Shown here in pieces: positions 6,928 to 12,963 of a stretch of DNA of 50,215 nucleotides. Source of the DNA: a virus. Numbering within the stretch: the stretch's first letter is position 1; the number at the start of each line of letters is the position of its first letter. A program made the position numbers and the translations under genes. A model generated the notes under the pieces. The model was given only the letters and a program-made list of their open reading frames with translations, was not told where the DNA came from and made no database searches. The DNA lies in IMG/VR virus record IMGVR_UViG_3300022890_000030, positions 1-50,215 of that record. One strand, 5' to 3'.

Positions 6928-7323
6928 CTATATATTTTCCTTTACAAAATTAATTACTCGCTCCCAATTATCTTTTTTTAGTGTCTGTGTGTTATTACTT
7001 CCACCAGTATAATCTTTTGAGTGCTGTGCTGTTCTATAAAGTACGTTCCCCATTCCGTCGTTGAGTGATATATAAACTGACTTTGTGCCGTCCACTGATG
7101 ATATAAAGCCCGATATATACCCTCTATCTATTGAACCTGACGGGTTTTTACTTGCATTGACAAGTATACCTTCAACTTCTTGTGCTGTTGCTTTGAGTAA
7201 AGATAGTCCAGTTGATAGCCATTTTTTCTTCTGACTTGCGTCTTGGTCTGTTTCATTTTCTCCACTATATGGTAGGTCGTTGTAGTTAACTGCGTTGACT
7301 TCCCAAAATTTATGGTTTCGCAT
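6928..7323 (-). CDS. hypothetical protein, 131 aa
   Basis: Soluble and beta-rich (GYISGFISSVDGTKSVYISL), with a C-terminal amphipathic helix (DNWERVINFVKENI). I do not recognise a family. It is preceded by module B, so it is probably expressed and regulated like the 164-residue gene next to it. Confidence 0.6.
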   Translation of the reverse strand: MRNHKFWEVNAVNYNDLPYSGENETDQDASQKKKWLSTGLSLLKATAQEVEGILVNASKNPSGSIDRGYISGFISSVDGTKSVYISLNDGMGNVLYRTAQHSKDYTGGSNNTQTLKKDNWERVINFVKENI

Positions 7324-7325
7324 AT

Positions 7326-7381
7326 ATTTAGATTAAAGAATAAACGGGGACGGGTAAACGTTTACCCGTCTTGTGTTTATG
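7326..7381 (-). repeat. start-associated hairpin module B
   Basis: A perfect 22-bp palindrome (7349-7370, GACGGGTAAAC and its complement) lies between the same flanks as module A: GATTAAAGAATAAACGG and CTTGTGTTTA. The arms share no sequence with module A, so the fold or symmetry rather than the sequence appears conserved. Confidence 0.65.
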
Positions 7382-7415
7382 CTCTATTCATAGTGCTATG
7401 GTTAAAATTTAAGGG

Positions 7416-7628
7416 TTAATTTTTTTCGGGGCTAGTCGGTTGCTTTTGGTTTATTTCCCTTAAGAGTTCTAGTTCACTCTCACTATATAGCATTTTAAGG
7501 TTGTTATATTCATCTTGGACGGCTCTGTATGTCTTTTCTGCTTGTATGCTATCTGTATCTTTTATAAAGTTTTTCATCTTGTCCCACTCTGGTTTTATGA
7601 TTTTCTTTTGTTCTTCTGTTATATTCAT
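7416..7628 (-). CDS. hypothetical helical protein, 70 aa
   Basis: Mostly helical and charged (MNITEEQKKIIKPEWDKM). Its last residues, KQPTSPEKN, are encoded by boundary-repeat copy 2. The neighbouring unrelated gene ends KQPISPEKK for the same reason. Function unknown. Confidence 0.55.
   Translation of the reverse strand: MNITEEQKKIIKPEWDKMKNFIKDTDSIQAEKTYRAVQDEYNNLKMLYSESELELLREINQKQPTSPEKN
7421..7447 (-). repeat. gene-boundary repeat, copy 2
   Basis: TTTTTTCGGGGCTAGTCGG followed by TTGCTTTT. Just to its left, at 7398-7415, is ATGGTTAAAATTTAAGGG, which also accompanies copy 3. Confidence 0.65.
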
Positions 7629-7631
7629 ATA

Positions 7632-7880
7632 TCAATTTTTAAATTCAGGTAGCTTAGTTAAATATTCCGCTGTAACCTGGGCCTGCTGTGTGATCTGCCT
7701 TTGCCATGCTTTGTTAGTTGGTGACCATCTGAAACCGTGCATTTTTGTGAGTGTTATGGTATAGATATCTCGCTCCTCTTCGTCGCTTGGAAAGTATTTA
7801 TTAGTTTTCAAATAGTCTGCTTGAAAGTTTGTATTTGTCTTGATTAAAAACTTTCTAGCTTGTTTTTTGTACTCGTCCAT
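7632..7880 (-). CDS. hypothetical protein with GFRWSPTNKAWQR motif
   Basis: 82 residues. The motif GFRWSPTNKAWQRQIT recurs in uncharacterised parts of large phage and plasmid polyproteins and antirestriction-type proteins, where its function is unknown. The rest is helical. It ends three bases upstream of the next gene. Confidence 0.6.
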   Translation of the reverse strand: MDEYKKQARKFLIKTNTNFQADYLKTNKYFPSDEEERDIYTITLTKMHGFRWSPTNKAWQRQITQQAQVTAEYLTKLPEFKN

Positions 7881-7891
7881 ATTGTTAATGG

Positions 7892-8119
7892 TTAAAATTT
7901 AAGGGTGTATTTTTTTTCGGGGGATATCGGTTGCTTTGTTGTCTGTATGAGTTCGTCCCTTATAGAAGATAAATAGTTTATAGTGATATATCCTCCACGT
8001 TCTTTTGATATTTCTTGATCTCCTAAGAGTATTTTTATATTTGGTCGTTGTAGTTCATCAATTATATTTTGTATTCTATTAATTTGATGTTCTATTATAT
8101 TTCTATTTGGTAGTTTCAT
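7892..8119 (-). CDS. hypothetical protein, 75 aa
   Basis: A long helix (EHQINRIQNIIDELQ) is followed by a short beta segment. The C-terminus KQPISPEKKY comes from boundary-repeat copy 3. No family recognised. Confidence 0.5.
   Translation of the reverse strand: MKLPNRNIIEHQINRIQNIIDELQRPNIKILLGDQEISKERGGYITINYLSSIRDELIQTTKQPISPEKKYTLKF
7908..7940 (-). repeat. gene-boundary repeat, copy 3 (reference copy)
   Basis: The plus strand reads T-run, then TCGGGGGATATCGGTTGCTT, TGTT. It is identical over about 33 bases to copy 5, 1.1 kb away. Copies sit at 3' ends of minus-strand genes and sometimes code for their last residues. They do not form a stem plus U-run in the direction of transcription, so a simple terminator role is unlikely. 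A protein-binding site or recombination linker is inference. Confidence 0.75.
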
Positions 8120-8156
8120 ATTTTAGTTTAAATTTCCTAGTGTATACTCTTTGCTT

Positions 8157-8375
8157 TTAATTTTCTTTTTTATAAACCATAATTGATTTGTCTGTTCCTT
8201 GTGTTATGGTTAATAGTAAATTATAATTTTCATTTTCAAGTTTTGTTTTTTGTTTTTCTGCTTTTGTTATTTTTAAATTATAATTCCAGTCAAAAGTTAT
8301 AATTTTAATATCCATAAATTTGTTAATTTGTATTTTTGTTTTGTTATCTAGTTGAATTATGTTTTTGGTTATCAT
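8157..8375 (-). CDS. hypothetical protein, 72 aa, first gene after promoter
   Basis: Lys/Asn/Ile-rich and predicted beta strands (KIQINKFMDIKIITFDW). It is the first cistron behind the promoter at 8410-8438. Function unknown. Confidence 0.5.
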   Translation of the reverse strand: MITKNIIQLDNKTKIQINKFMDIKIITFDWNYNLKITKAEKQKTKLENENYNLLLTITQGTDKSIMVYKKEN

Positions 8376-8409
8376 AGTCTTATATTAGTGAGTAAATTTG
8401 TACCTGTTT

Positions 8410-8438
8410 ATTATAACACAACTGTATAAAAAAGTCAA
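8410..8438 (-). promoter_or_regulatory. sigma-70 promoter
   Basis: On the minus strand: TTGACT (8438-8433), 17-base spacer, TATAAT (8415-8410), followed by AAACAG. The promoter at 48.4 kb has the same TATAATAAACAG block. It should drive the genes from 8375 leftwards. Confidence 0.8.
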
Positions 8439-8495
8439 TAGCGATTATGTATAAAACGTGTAAGATTAGTTATTTTTAAAATAAAAAGTAAATAG

Positions 8496-8642
8496 CTATA
8501 AAAAGGGTTTCATTTGCTTAGTCAAAAAACTAACTAGACTAATTTTTTTCGGGGCATACCGGTTGCTTTTTCTTAGTTTGCGTAAAAACATTATAACTTT
8601 TATGTCTGCTATAAGATAACGTATAGCTTTTAATATTTTCAT
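8496..8642 (-). CDS. possible small basic protein, 48 aa
   Basis: An open frame from an ATG with T at -1 gives MKILKAIRYLIADIKVIMFL, a hydrophobic-basic helix, then a basic tail. The tail crosses boundary-repeat copy 4 in a different frame from that used by other genes, so the end may be non-native. A membrane peptide is possible. Confidence 0.35.
   Translation of the reverse strand: MKILKAIRYLIADIKVIMFLRKLRKSNRYAPKKISLVSFLTKQMKPFL
8543..8570 (-). repeat. gene-boundary repeat, copy 4
   Basis: TTTTTTTCGGGGCATACCGG followed by TTGCTTTT, inside or just after the small ORF at 8496-8642. Confidence 0.6.
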
Positions 8643-8653
8643 ATGGTTGTATA

Positions 8654-8992
8654 TTAGTTAGTTAATTTTTTTAATCTTTTTATTTCTTTTGTCGGTATAA
8701 TGAAAGCAAGTAAACATTTTTTGTTATGGTATGAGCCTGTTTTATTTCCACAAAAAGGGCATTTTCCTTTCTTAGTCCATTTTCTTATTCCTGTTGCTCG
8801 GTATTTTTTAGCATATCTAATCATCTTATATTTTTGATAATTTTTCTTATAATATTCAGGATCTTCTTTTTTCTTTTTTTCTCGGTATATTTTTGCTTTT
8901 TTTAGTCTTTTTTCTTTTGTTTCTACAAGGTATTTTTTTGTATAAGATATACCTTTCAGGGTTTTAAGCCATTTAATTTGTCTGCTTGGCAT
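8654..8992 (-). CDS. basic zinc-knuckle protein
   Basis: 112 residues, very Lys-rich, with long basic helices (KRLKKAKIYREKKKKEDPEY) and one C-terminal zinc unit, KCPFCGNKTGSYHNKKC. This resembles the zinc half of HNH or recombination-associated proteins, but no HNH active site is seen. A nucleic-acid-binding role is likely from charge. Confidence 0.55.
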   Translation of the reverse strand: MPSRQIKWLKTLKGISYTKKYLVETKEKRLKKAKIYREKKKKEDPEYYKKNYQKYKMIRYAKKYRATGIRKWTKKGKCPFCGNKTGSYHNKKCLLAFIIPTKEIKRLKKLTN

Positions 8993-9018
8993 ATGGTTTA
9001 ATTAAAAAATTAAATAAG

Positions 9019-9051
9019 GTATTTTTTTTCGGGGGATATCGGTTGCTTTGT
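9019..9051 (-). repeat. gene-boundary repeat, copy 5
   Basis: Identical to copy 3 over about 33 bases. It follows no complete gene; the only frame across it is an 18-codon stub, ending KQPISPEKKY, like the ends of two real genes. This may mark a deleted gene. Confidence 0.7.
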
Positions 9052-9314
9052 TTTAAGTTTCTCCATATCATCTATATACAAAATCTCTATTGGTCATGTT
9101 TCTTGTTTTGGTGTTTATTTGTCTTATTTTGGCTAGTTATAGGGTAATTTGTAGGGCTTTTGGGTTGCTTTGTAGGGTTTTAGTTTTTAAAATGTAGGTG
9201 TTTTTGTAGTTTTTTTATTGTTTTTGTTTGTAGGTGTTTTTCTGTTGTTTGTAGGTTGTTTGGTTTACTTTTCTTTTATAGGGCTTTTGGTTGTTTGGTG
9301 GGTGAGGATATACA
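9052..9314. other. gene-free stretch with extreme G/T strand bias
   Basis: No convincing ORF on either strand. The plus strand is almost only T and G, with loose repeats of GTAGGTGTTTTT and TAGGGCTTTTGG, so the minus strand is C/A-rich. With the G-rich repeat beside it, it separates two transcription blocks. It could be single-strand-prone DNA or remains of a lost gene; nothing identifies it further. Confidence 0.4.
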
Positions 9315-9356
9315 AACACTCTACCCCACATACCCACTCCCCTCTACTTTTTAAAA
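9315..9356 (-). repeat. C-rich 42-bp repeat, copy 1
   Basis: The plus strand runs ACACTCTACCCC, CATACCCACTCCCC, TCTAC, T-run. It differs from copy 2 at two positions. On the minus strand it is G-run-rich (four G runs), so a G-quadruplex is possible. It lies directly downstream of the hairpin at 9368-9388. Confidence 0.7.
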
Positions 9357-9367
9357 ATAATCAAGCC

Positions 9368-9388
9368 ACTAGACAAAAAATGTCTAGT
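9368..9388 (-). terminator. hairpin, probable terminator of gene 9396-9776
   Basis: A perfect 8-bp stem ACTAGACA/TGTCTAGT with a five-base loop. On the minus strand T-rich sequence follows after about nine bases (GATTATTTTT). The distance makes it a weak terminator. Confidence 0.5.
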
Positions 9389-9395
9389 AGTCTGA

Positions 9396-9776
9396 TTAGT
9401 TAAAAAATTTATGGTTATATTTTTCTTGTATTTCGTCGGCTTTGTCGTGCCAGTTGTCGATTTTTACTTGTAAAGCATCGCACTCGTAGTCTGTTTTCCA
9501 TTCGTCTAGGATATAATCGGGGATATCTTCATCTTCATCATCTTGATATAGTTCTCTATTTTCTATGCTTTCCTTTGCGTTCTCTATGGTTTTTGGGTAA
9601 TCTATTTCAAAGCTTTTATAAGTACCAAAATCGTGAGGGTTGTTTTTTATTCTAACAGTCCCTTCAATAATGTTAAACTCTTTGCATAGAAAATTGAAAG
9701 ATTGCTCCATTAGAGAATTGAAAGACTCCTCCACTGGTTTGATTGGTGTATCGATAGTAGTATAAGTACCTTGCAT
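9396..9776 (-). CDS. hypothetical acidic protein, 126 aa
   Basis: A strongly acidic centre (YQDDEDEDIPDYILDEW) with helical ends. It is not recognised, and no Cys/His metal site is evident. It starts with TATG context and is closed by the hairpin just past its stop. Confidence 0.6.
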   Translation of the reverse strand: MQGTYTTIDTPIKPVEESFNSLMEQSFNFLCKEFNIIEGTVRIKNNPHDFGTYKSFEIDYPKTIENAKESIENRELYQDDEDEDIPDYILDEWKTDYECDALQVKIDNWHDKADEIQEKYNHKFFN

Positions 9777-9786
9777 ATGTTTTTTG

Positions 9787-9927
9787 TTAAATTATTATAT
9801 ATTTATACCCTTGTCGTAATTTTGGTAGTATCTTTTCGATTAGTTTTTTGGCTTGTTTTATGTTATTTGCATATTGCACTATGTCTTGTCTATCTCCATA
9901 TTGTATGGCTATGTATACTTTACTCAT
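9787..9927 (-). CDS. hypothetical small protein, 46 aa
   Basis: The start is placed at MSKVYIAIQYGD (T at -1); the upstream in-frame Met would read through the C-rich repeat. Beta strand, helix, strand pattern. Function unknown. Confidence 0.5.
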   Translation of the reverse strand: MSKVYIAIQYGDRQDIVQYANNIKQAKKLIEKILPKLRQGYKYIII

Positions 9928-9951
9928 AATTTTTTTTATATTATTTTGCGT

Positions 9952-9993
9952 AAACACTCTACCCCCCATACCCCCTCCCCTCTACTTTTTAAA
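9952..9993 (-). repeat. C-rich 42-bp repeat, copy 2
   Basis: The same 42 bases as copy 1 with two A-to-C changes, again directly after a hairpin terminator and before the next minus-strand gene. On the minus strand it has runs of 4, 5 and 6 G. Confidence 0.7.
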
Positions 9994-10021
9994 AAAACTA
10001 TCCTCCAAAAAGGAAGATAGT
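9991..10021 (-). terminator. intrinsic terminator
   Basis: Arms 9997-10006 and 10012-10021 form a 10-bp stem with one wobble and an AAAAA loop. On the minus strand the stem is followed by seven T. It ends the transcript of the zinc-ribbon gene at 10028-10228 or lowers expression of the genes beyond. Confidence 0.7.
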
Positions 10022-10027
10022 CATGTA

Positions 10028-10228
10028 TTAAAATATTATTTCTGCGAAGTCCTCGCAAGAATATTCCTTGTCGCAAGATGTACAAGTTATACTATCAATC
10101 CCTCCATTTGGTGCTGATTTAATATTTGATAGTGCCCCGTCGGCTTGTACCGCCATTTTATAGGTGTAACTCTCCATAGCATTAAATTCTCTATTCCCGC
10201 ACTCGCATTGTGTTATAAACTTCGTCAT
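10028..10228 (-). CDS. zinc-ribbon protein, first gene of the left minus-strand arm
   Basis: 66 residues: CECG at 8-11 and CTSC at 49-52, with YSCEDF following, a two-CxxC zinc ribbon of the kind seen in small nucleic-acid-binding or transcription-linked proteins. It is the first cistron behind the promoter at 10375-10403 and the folded leader, and is followed at once by a terminator, so it may be expressed strongly on its own. Confidence 0.6.
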   Translation of the reverse strand: MTKFITQCECGNREFNAMESYTYKMAVQADGALSNIKSAPNGGIDSITCTSCDKEYSCEDFAEIIF

Positions 10229-10241
10229 ACATTTTTTATTA

Positions 10242-10275
10242 GTCCCCGTTATTTTCGGGGCTTAGGGTTGCTTTG
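10242..10275 (-). repeat. gene-boundary repeat, copy 6, with own hairpin
   Basis: ATTTTCGGGGCTTAGGG followed by TTGCTTTG, next to CCCCG so that CCCCG/CGGGG forms a hairpin. It lies in the 5' leader of the zinc-ribbon gene. Confidence 0.55.
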
Positions 10276-10286
10276 TTAGAAAGTCC

Positions 10287-10373
10287 AGCGACGGCGTAAG
10301 CATGGTATACACTTTTGACGCTCTTGGTAGAGGTGGTATAACTTCGCCGTCGCTAGGCTCTCTTGTACCTCTA
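10287..10373 (-). promoter_or_regulatory. structured leader with 10-bp closing stem
   Basis: On the minus strand AGCGACGGCG (10354-10345) pairs perfectly with CGCCGTCGCT (10296-10287), closing a 48-base loop. A second perfect match, TAGAGGT (10373-10367) with ACCTCTA (10334-10328), crosses the first. If the transcript starts near 10368, the 5' half of that match is mostly untranscribed, so it may instead be a split DNA operator over the start site. Its GC content is well above its surroundings. Confidence 0.55.
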
Positions 10374-10374
10374 T

Positions 10375-10403
10375 ATTTTAGCACGCCTGTATTGAAATGT
10401 CAA
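10375..10403 (-). promoter_or_regulatory. sigma-70 promoter of the left minus-strand arm
   Basis: On the minus strand: TTGACA (10403-10398), 17-base spacer, TAAAAT (10380-10375). Start expected near 10368. It is divergent from the plus promoter at 10954-10982. Confidence 0.75.
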
Positions 10404-10953
10404 GCAAAACTGTGGATAAAAGTCAACAGCCAAAAGCTATCTTGTGCTTAGGACATATAAGGAAAGTAAACAAGTAACCAGTATGATTGGTCAAGTCTAT
10501 CTAGTACGTTGCTTATATCGCAATTCTAGGTGTCGCACAATATAGTTTATAGTATAGGTTATGGGTAGTGTACTATGTACTATAATCATAATCACTATTT
10601 TGTTTAGCTTGGGTAGGTGGTATGGTATGTGGTGGTATGGTGGTGGTGGCTTGGCTTGGCTCTGGTGGCGAAGGGTGGGGGGTTCGGAAACCAAATCCAA
10701 AATCAGACGGGGCTGGTAATCTGGGGGGGGTATGTAACCTCCCAACCCCAAACCCTTTCTCAAAAAAAAATGAATCCAAAAAAAATACTCATAAAAAATT
10801 TGGGTAGATGTGTTATGGAGCATAACATTTGTTACTGTGGATAACCCATCACTTTTATTCGCTAATGTTAGGGCTTTATTCTTTCTTTGCTTTGATTATT
10901 TCGCTAGGTTAAGGGGAATGTTTAAAGTCTATTCTTGTTTGTATATACTATCC
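10404..10953. other. non-coding hub, candidate replication origin
   Basis: No supportable gene; the ORFs here are low-complexity translations of G-rich DNA. Perfect DnaA 9-mers (TGTGGATAA) lie at 10411-10419 and 10836-10844. An AT-rich stretch with repeated TATAG/TACTAT words spans about 10535-10610. A strongly G-rich plus strand follows at 10610-10730, including eight consecutive G near 10722. Placement between the two divergent arms fits an origin and control region, but this is inference. Confidence 0.45.
10811..10827. promoter_or_regulatory. palindromic site, possible operator
   Basis: A perfect inverted repeat TGTTATG-GAG-CATAACA, nine bases from a DnaA box. The symmetry and position between divergent promoters suggest a dimeric repressor or initiator site. 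Confidence 0.4.
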
Positions 10954-10982
10954 TTGACAAAACTTGATTTCTGTGAGATAAT
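10954..10982 (+). promoter_or_regulatory. sigma-70 promoter of the structural (plus) arm
   Basis: TTGACA (10954-10959), 17-base spacer, GATAAT (10977-10982). Transcription should start near 10990, about 20 bases before terS, leaving a very short leader with no Shine-Dalgarno site. Confidence 0.75.
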
Positions 10983-11009
10983 TAGAGTAGGCGTAATTGT
11001 TTCTTTAAT

Positions 11010-11522
11010 ATGACAAATTTAACTAAACAACAGGAAAAGTTTGTAGAGCTTTACATGTCGAATGGATTCGATGGTTTTCATGCTTATAAAGAAGCTTACG
11101 AGAATTGTGATAGTGATCAAGCTGCTAGAGTGAATGCCTGTAAAGCATTGAAGAATGAAAAGATACTTGAGGCTATTGAAGTAGCTGAGGGTGACTATAA
11201 AAGGATTGCGCGGGAAGAAGGAGTTGATAGGAAGAAAGTAACGGAAAGACTGGCGGAAATTATTAATGGTGAAAAAATTATACTGAAGAAGGTTAAGGAG
11301 TTGGATGCTAAAGGTAAAGTTATTTTGGTTGAGAAAGAAGTGAGAGTGAAACATGATCCTAAAGATATTGTATCGGCTATAAATACCCTTGCGAAATTGA
11401 TAGGAGATTTCTCACCTGAACTTCATAAAGTTACTATGGATGATCAGACTGCACCTGATTTCTCAAAAATGACAGTTGAAGAAAAAGAAGAGTACAAGAA
11501 AAAGTTACTGGCTAATTTGTAG
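11010..11522 (+). CDS. terS: terminase small subunit
   Basis: 170 residues. The opening LTKQQEKFVELYMSNG, then HAYKEAYEN and RVNACKALKNEKILEAI, is the helix-turn-helix core of the Terminase_2-type small subunit, which recognises the packaging site and feeds DNA to the large subunit. The C-terminal third is charged (EEKEEYKKKLLANL) and probably contacts the large subunit. It is the first gene of the plus arm. Its partner terL lies 740 bases on, after a small gene and a folded RNA. The start has T at -1 and no Shine-Dalgarno. Confidence 0.85.
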   Translation: MTNLTKQQEKFVELYMSNGFDGFHAYKEAYENCDSDQAARVNACKALKNEKILEAIEVAEGDYKRIAREEGVDRKKVTERLAEIINGEKIILKKVKELDAKGKVILVEKEVRVKHDPKDIVSAINTLAKLIGDFSPELHKVTMDDQTAPDFSKMTVEEKEEYKKKLLANL

Positions 11523-11542
11523 TCAGTTTTTTTGTTCATTAC

Positions 11543-11555
11543 AATCTAGGGTCAA
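11543..11555. repeat. inverted repeat, left arm
   Basis: AATCTAGGGTCAA, perfectly complementary to TTGACCCTAGATT at 11955-11967, so the two bracket the 125-residue gene. A third related copy (AATTCAGGGTCAA) at 12183-12195 lies in this same orientation. Confidence 0.6.
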
Positions 11556-11568
11556 CAATCTAAAAAAT

Positions 11569-11946
11569 ATGACGAAGAAACTTAAATGGCGGTTGAGTAA
11601 GCTGCCGACACCTCAAGAGGTTATGGAGCTTGTAAATTTCAAGCTTATTACTCAAGACGAAGCAAAAGATATCCTTTTTGGAGAAGTTGACGAGAGAGAT
11701 GAAAAATCTTTCAAAGAAGAAATTGAATTCCTTCGGGGTTTAGTAGAGAAGTTATCTAATAATAGTGAGACTAAAATAATTGAGATTATCCAGGAGAGAA
11801 ATTACACTCAACCTTGGTATCAGCCATATCAGGTATGGTCTACTTCCTACAATTATGCAGGTGCAATACCACTAAATGGAACCATGACTGATGTAGATTT
11901 AGTTAGAGGGGATCAGTCGAGTTTTACTACCATACAAACATACTAA
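11569..11946 (+). CDS. conserved protein between terminase genes
   Basis: 125 residues from MTKKLKWRLSKLPTP (TATG context; the upstream Met overlaps terS). Helical N-terminal two thirds (FGEVDERDEKSFKEEIEFLR, then GLVEKLSNN) carries a coiled-coil-like stretch. The C-terminal 45 residues are Tyr/Trp/Pro-rich (QPWYQPYQVWSTSYNY). I associate the pattern 'KLPTPQEVMELV...DEAKDILF' with uncharacterised phage genes near terminase, with no known function. Its position, bracketed by a 13-bp inverted repeat, suggests a packaging or head role or a cassette that can move as a unit. Confidence 0.6.
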   Translation: MTKKLKWRLSKLPTPQEVMELVNFKLITQDEAKDILFGEVDERDEKSFKEEIEFLRGLVEKLSNNSETKIIEIIQERNYTQPWYQPYQVWSTSYNYAGAIPLNGTMTDVDLVRGDQSSFTTIQTY

Positions 11947-11954
11947 TTCATTCT

Positions 11955-12195
11955 TTGACCCTAGATTATAGTTATTCTTGTCTGGTTCATGGATATGCTT
12001 GTCCTATGAACAAAGCATGGTTCTGGATCATCAATGGTCCAGATAAGAGTACCTAACATTCCGACATATTAAAAGGCAACAAATAGCGGATATTCCCCTG
12101 TATGGCGAATTCCGGATACCCCAACCTGTCTTTGATACTTGGAAAAACATACTCAAATATGTTGGGGTGTTAGTACTTTTACAATTCAGGGTCAA
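11955..12195 (+). ncRNA. multi-helix structured RNA upstream of terL
   Basis: A 240-base non-coding stretch inside the head operon that folds into at least six helices. Closing TTGACCCT/AGGGTCAA (11955-11962, 12188-12195). GTTCATGGA/TCC-ATGAAC (11985-11993, 12002-12011). TCTGGA/TCCAGA (12022-12027, 12038-12043). GTAC-TAACA/TGTTAGTAC (12049-12058, 12168-12176). CGGA-ATTC/GAATTCCG (12087-12095, 12107-12114). ACCCCAAC/GTTGGGGT (12118-12125, 12161-12168); the last shares one base with its neighbour. The nesting gives a closed multi-branch fold. No ORF over 30 codons crosses it, and group I/II intron cores or tRNA features are not evident. It could be a packaging-related RNA, a cis-regulator of terL or an undescribed class. 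A 12-codon ORF (12211-12249, ATG with T at -1) follows. Confidence 0.6.
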
Positions 12196-12264
12196 GTTAA
12201 GTCAGTTAGTATGTTAGAAGAAACTTATAGAGTATTTTCATTCAGCTAAAAAATAAAAAATTTT

Positions 12265-12963
12265 ATGGAAGTAGGATATCTAGAAAAGTTAAAAAATAGT
12301 CCAGAACTGCAAGATGCTGAATGGGGTATCTGTCAGTCAGATCCTTACTACTTTCTCACTACTTGGGCAAAAACTTTGGATGTACATGACGACATAAATC
12401 CTATCAAAACTTTCCCAGAAAAAGATTATATAGAAAGATTTGTTGAAGTCTGGCTCGAAGAGAAACTCTTACTCATACCAAAATCTAGGCAGATGATGCT
12501 TACCTGGTTATGTGTAGGACTTTATCTTTGGGACACGATGTTCCACAAAGGAAAACTCACGTTCTTTCAAAGTAAAAAAGAAGAAGACGCTGATGATTTG
12601 ATCAAGCGTTGCAAATTTATTTGGGATAATCTCCCTAAGTTTCTTCAGAGATATCAAGAAGATGGTATTTTCAAGGAACTTACATGCAACCCACAGAACA
12701 AAGGCCAGCATATCTCTTGTAAGATGTGCTTCCCTGACATCTATTCCGAGATTCGTGGCGTTCCTCAAGGTGGGGATATCGTTCGAATGCACACCTTATC
12801 TGGGTTATTTTCAGATGAGATGGCCTTTCAGAACGAAGCCAAGTCTTCCTTTACAGCTGCACGTCCTACTATTTCAAATGGCGGGCGTATGACTTGCGTT
12901 AGTACAGCCGAGGACAATACTTACTTTCAAGAATTATGTTTTGATTTATTAGAAATCGTATGA
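12265..12963 (+). CDS. terL: terminase large subunit, ATPase half
   Basis: 232 residues. The Walker-A-like loop IPKSRQMMLTW is at 71-81, in the variant form common in large terminases. Walker B is LSGLFSDEMAF with Asp184-Glu185, and the coupling motif is VSTAED at 212-217. This is the packaging motor domain that drives DNA into the procapsid. It stops with TGA, and the nuclease half begins in the -1 frame at an overlapping ATG (ATGA). In most phages the two halves form one protein of about 500-600 residues; together these give 562, and the break falls at the domain linker. Either a true two-gene terminase, a -1 frameshift product, or a single-base error. The short C-terminal end LLEIV joins smoothly in sequence to the next gene's KYADIEHEE. 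Confidence 0.85.
   Translation: MEVGYLEKLKNSPELQDAEWGICQSDPYYFLTTWAKTLDVHDDINPIKTFPEKDYIERFVEVWLEEKLLLIPKSRQMMLTWLCVGLYLWDTMFHKGKLTFFQSKKEEDADDLIKRCKFIWDNLPKFLQRYQEDGIFKELTCNPQNKGQHISCKMCFPDIYSEIRGVPQGGDIVRMHTLSGLFSDEMAFQNEAKSSFTAARPTISNGGRMTCVSTAEDNTYFQELCFDLLEIV

Noticed and set aside
763-10545. Shared 13-mer TATTGTGCGACAC at about 763 and 10533
   Set aside because: A few dozen chance 13-mer matches are expected in 50 kb, so there is no evidence for a functional repeat.
10497-10844. Overlapping ORFs of 61-108 codons on both strands in the hub
   Set aside because: Low-complexity Trp/Gly or Pro/His translations of G-rich DNA, with no start context or family; the same bases are open in several frames.
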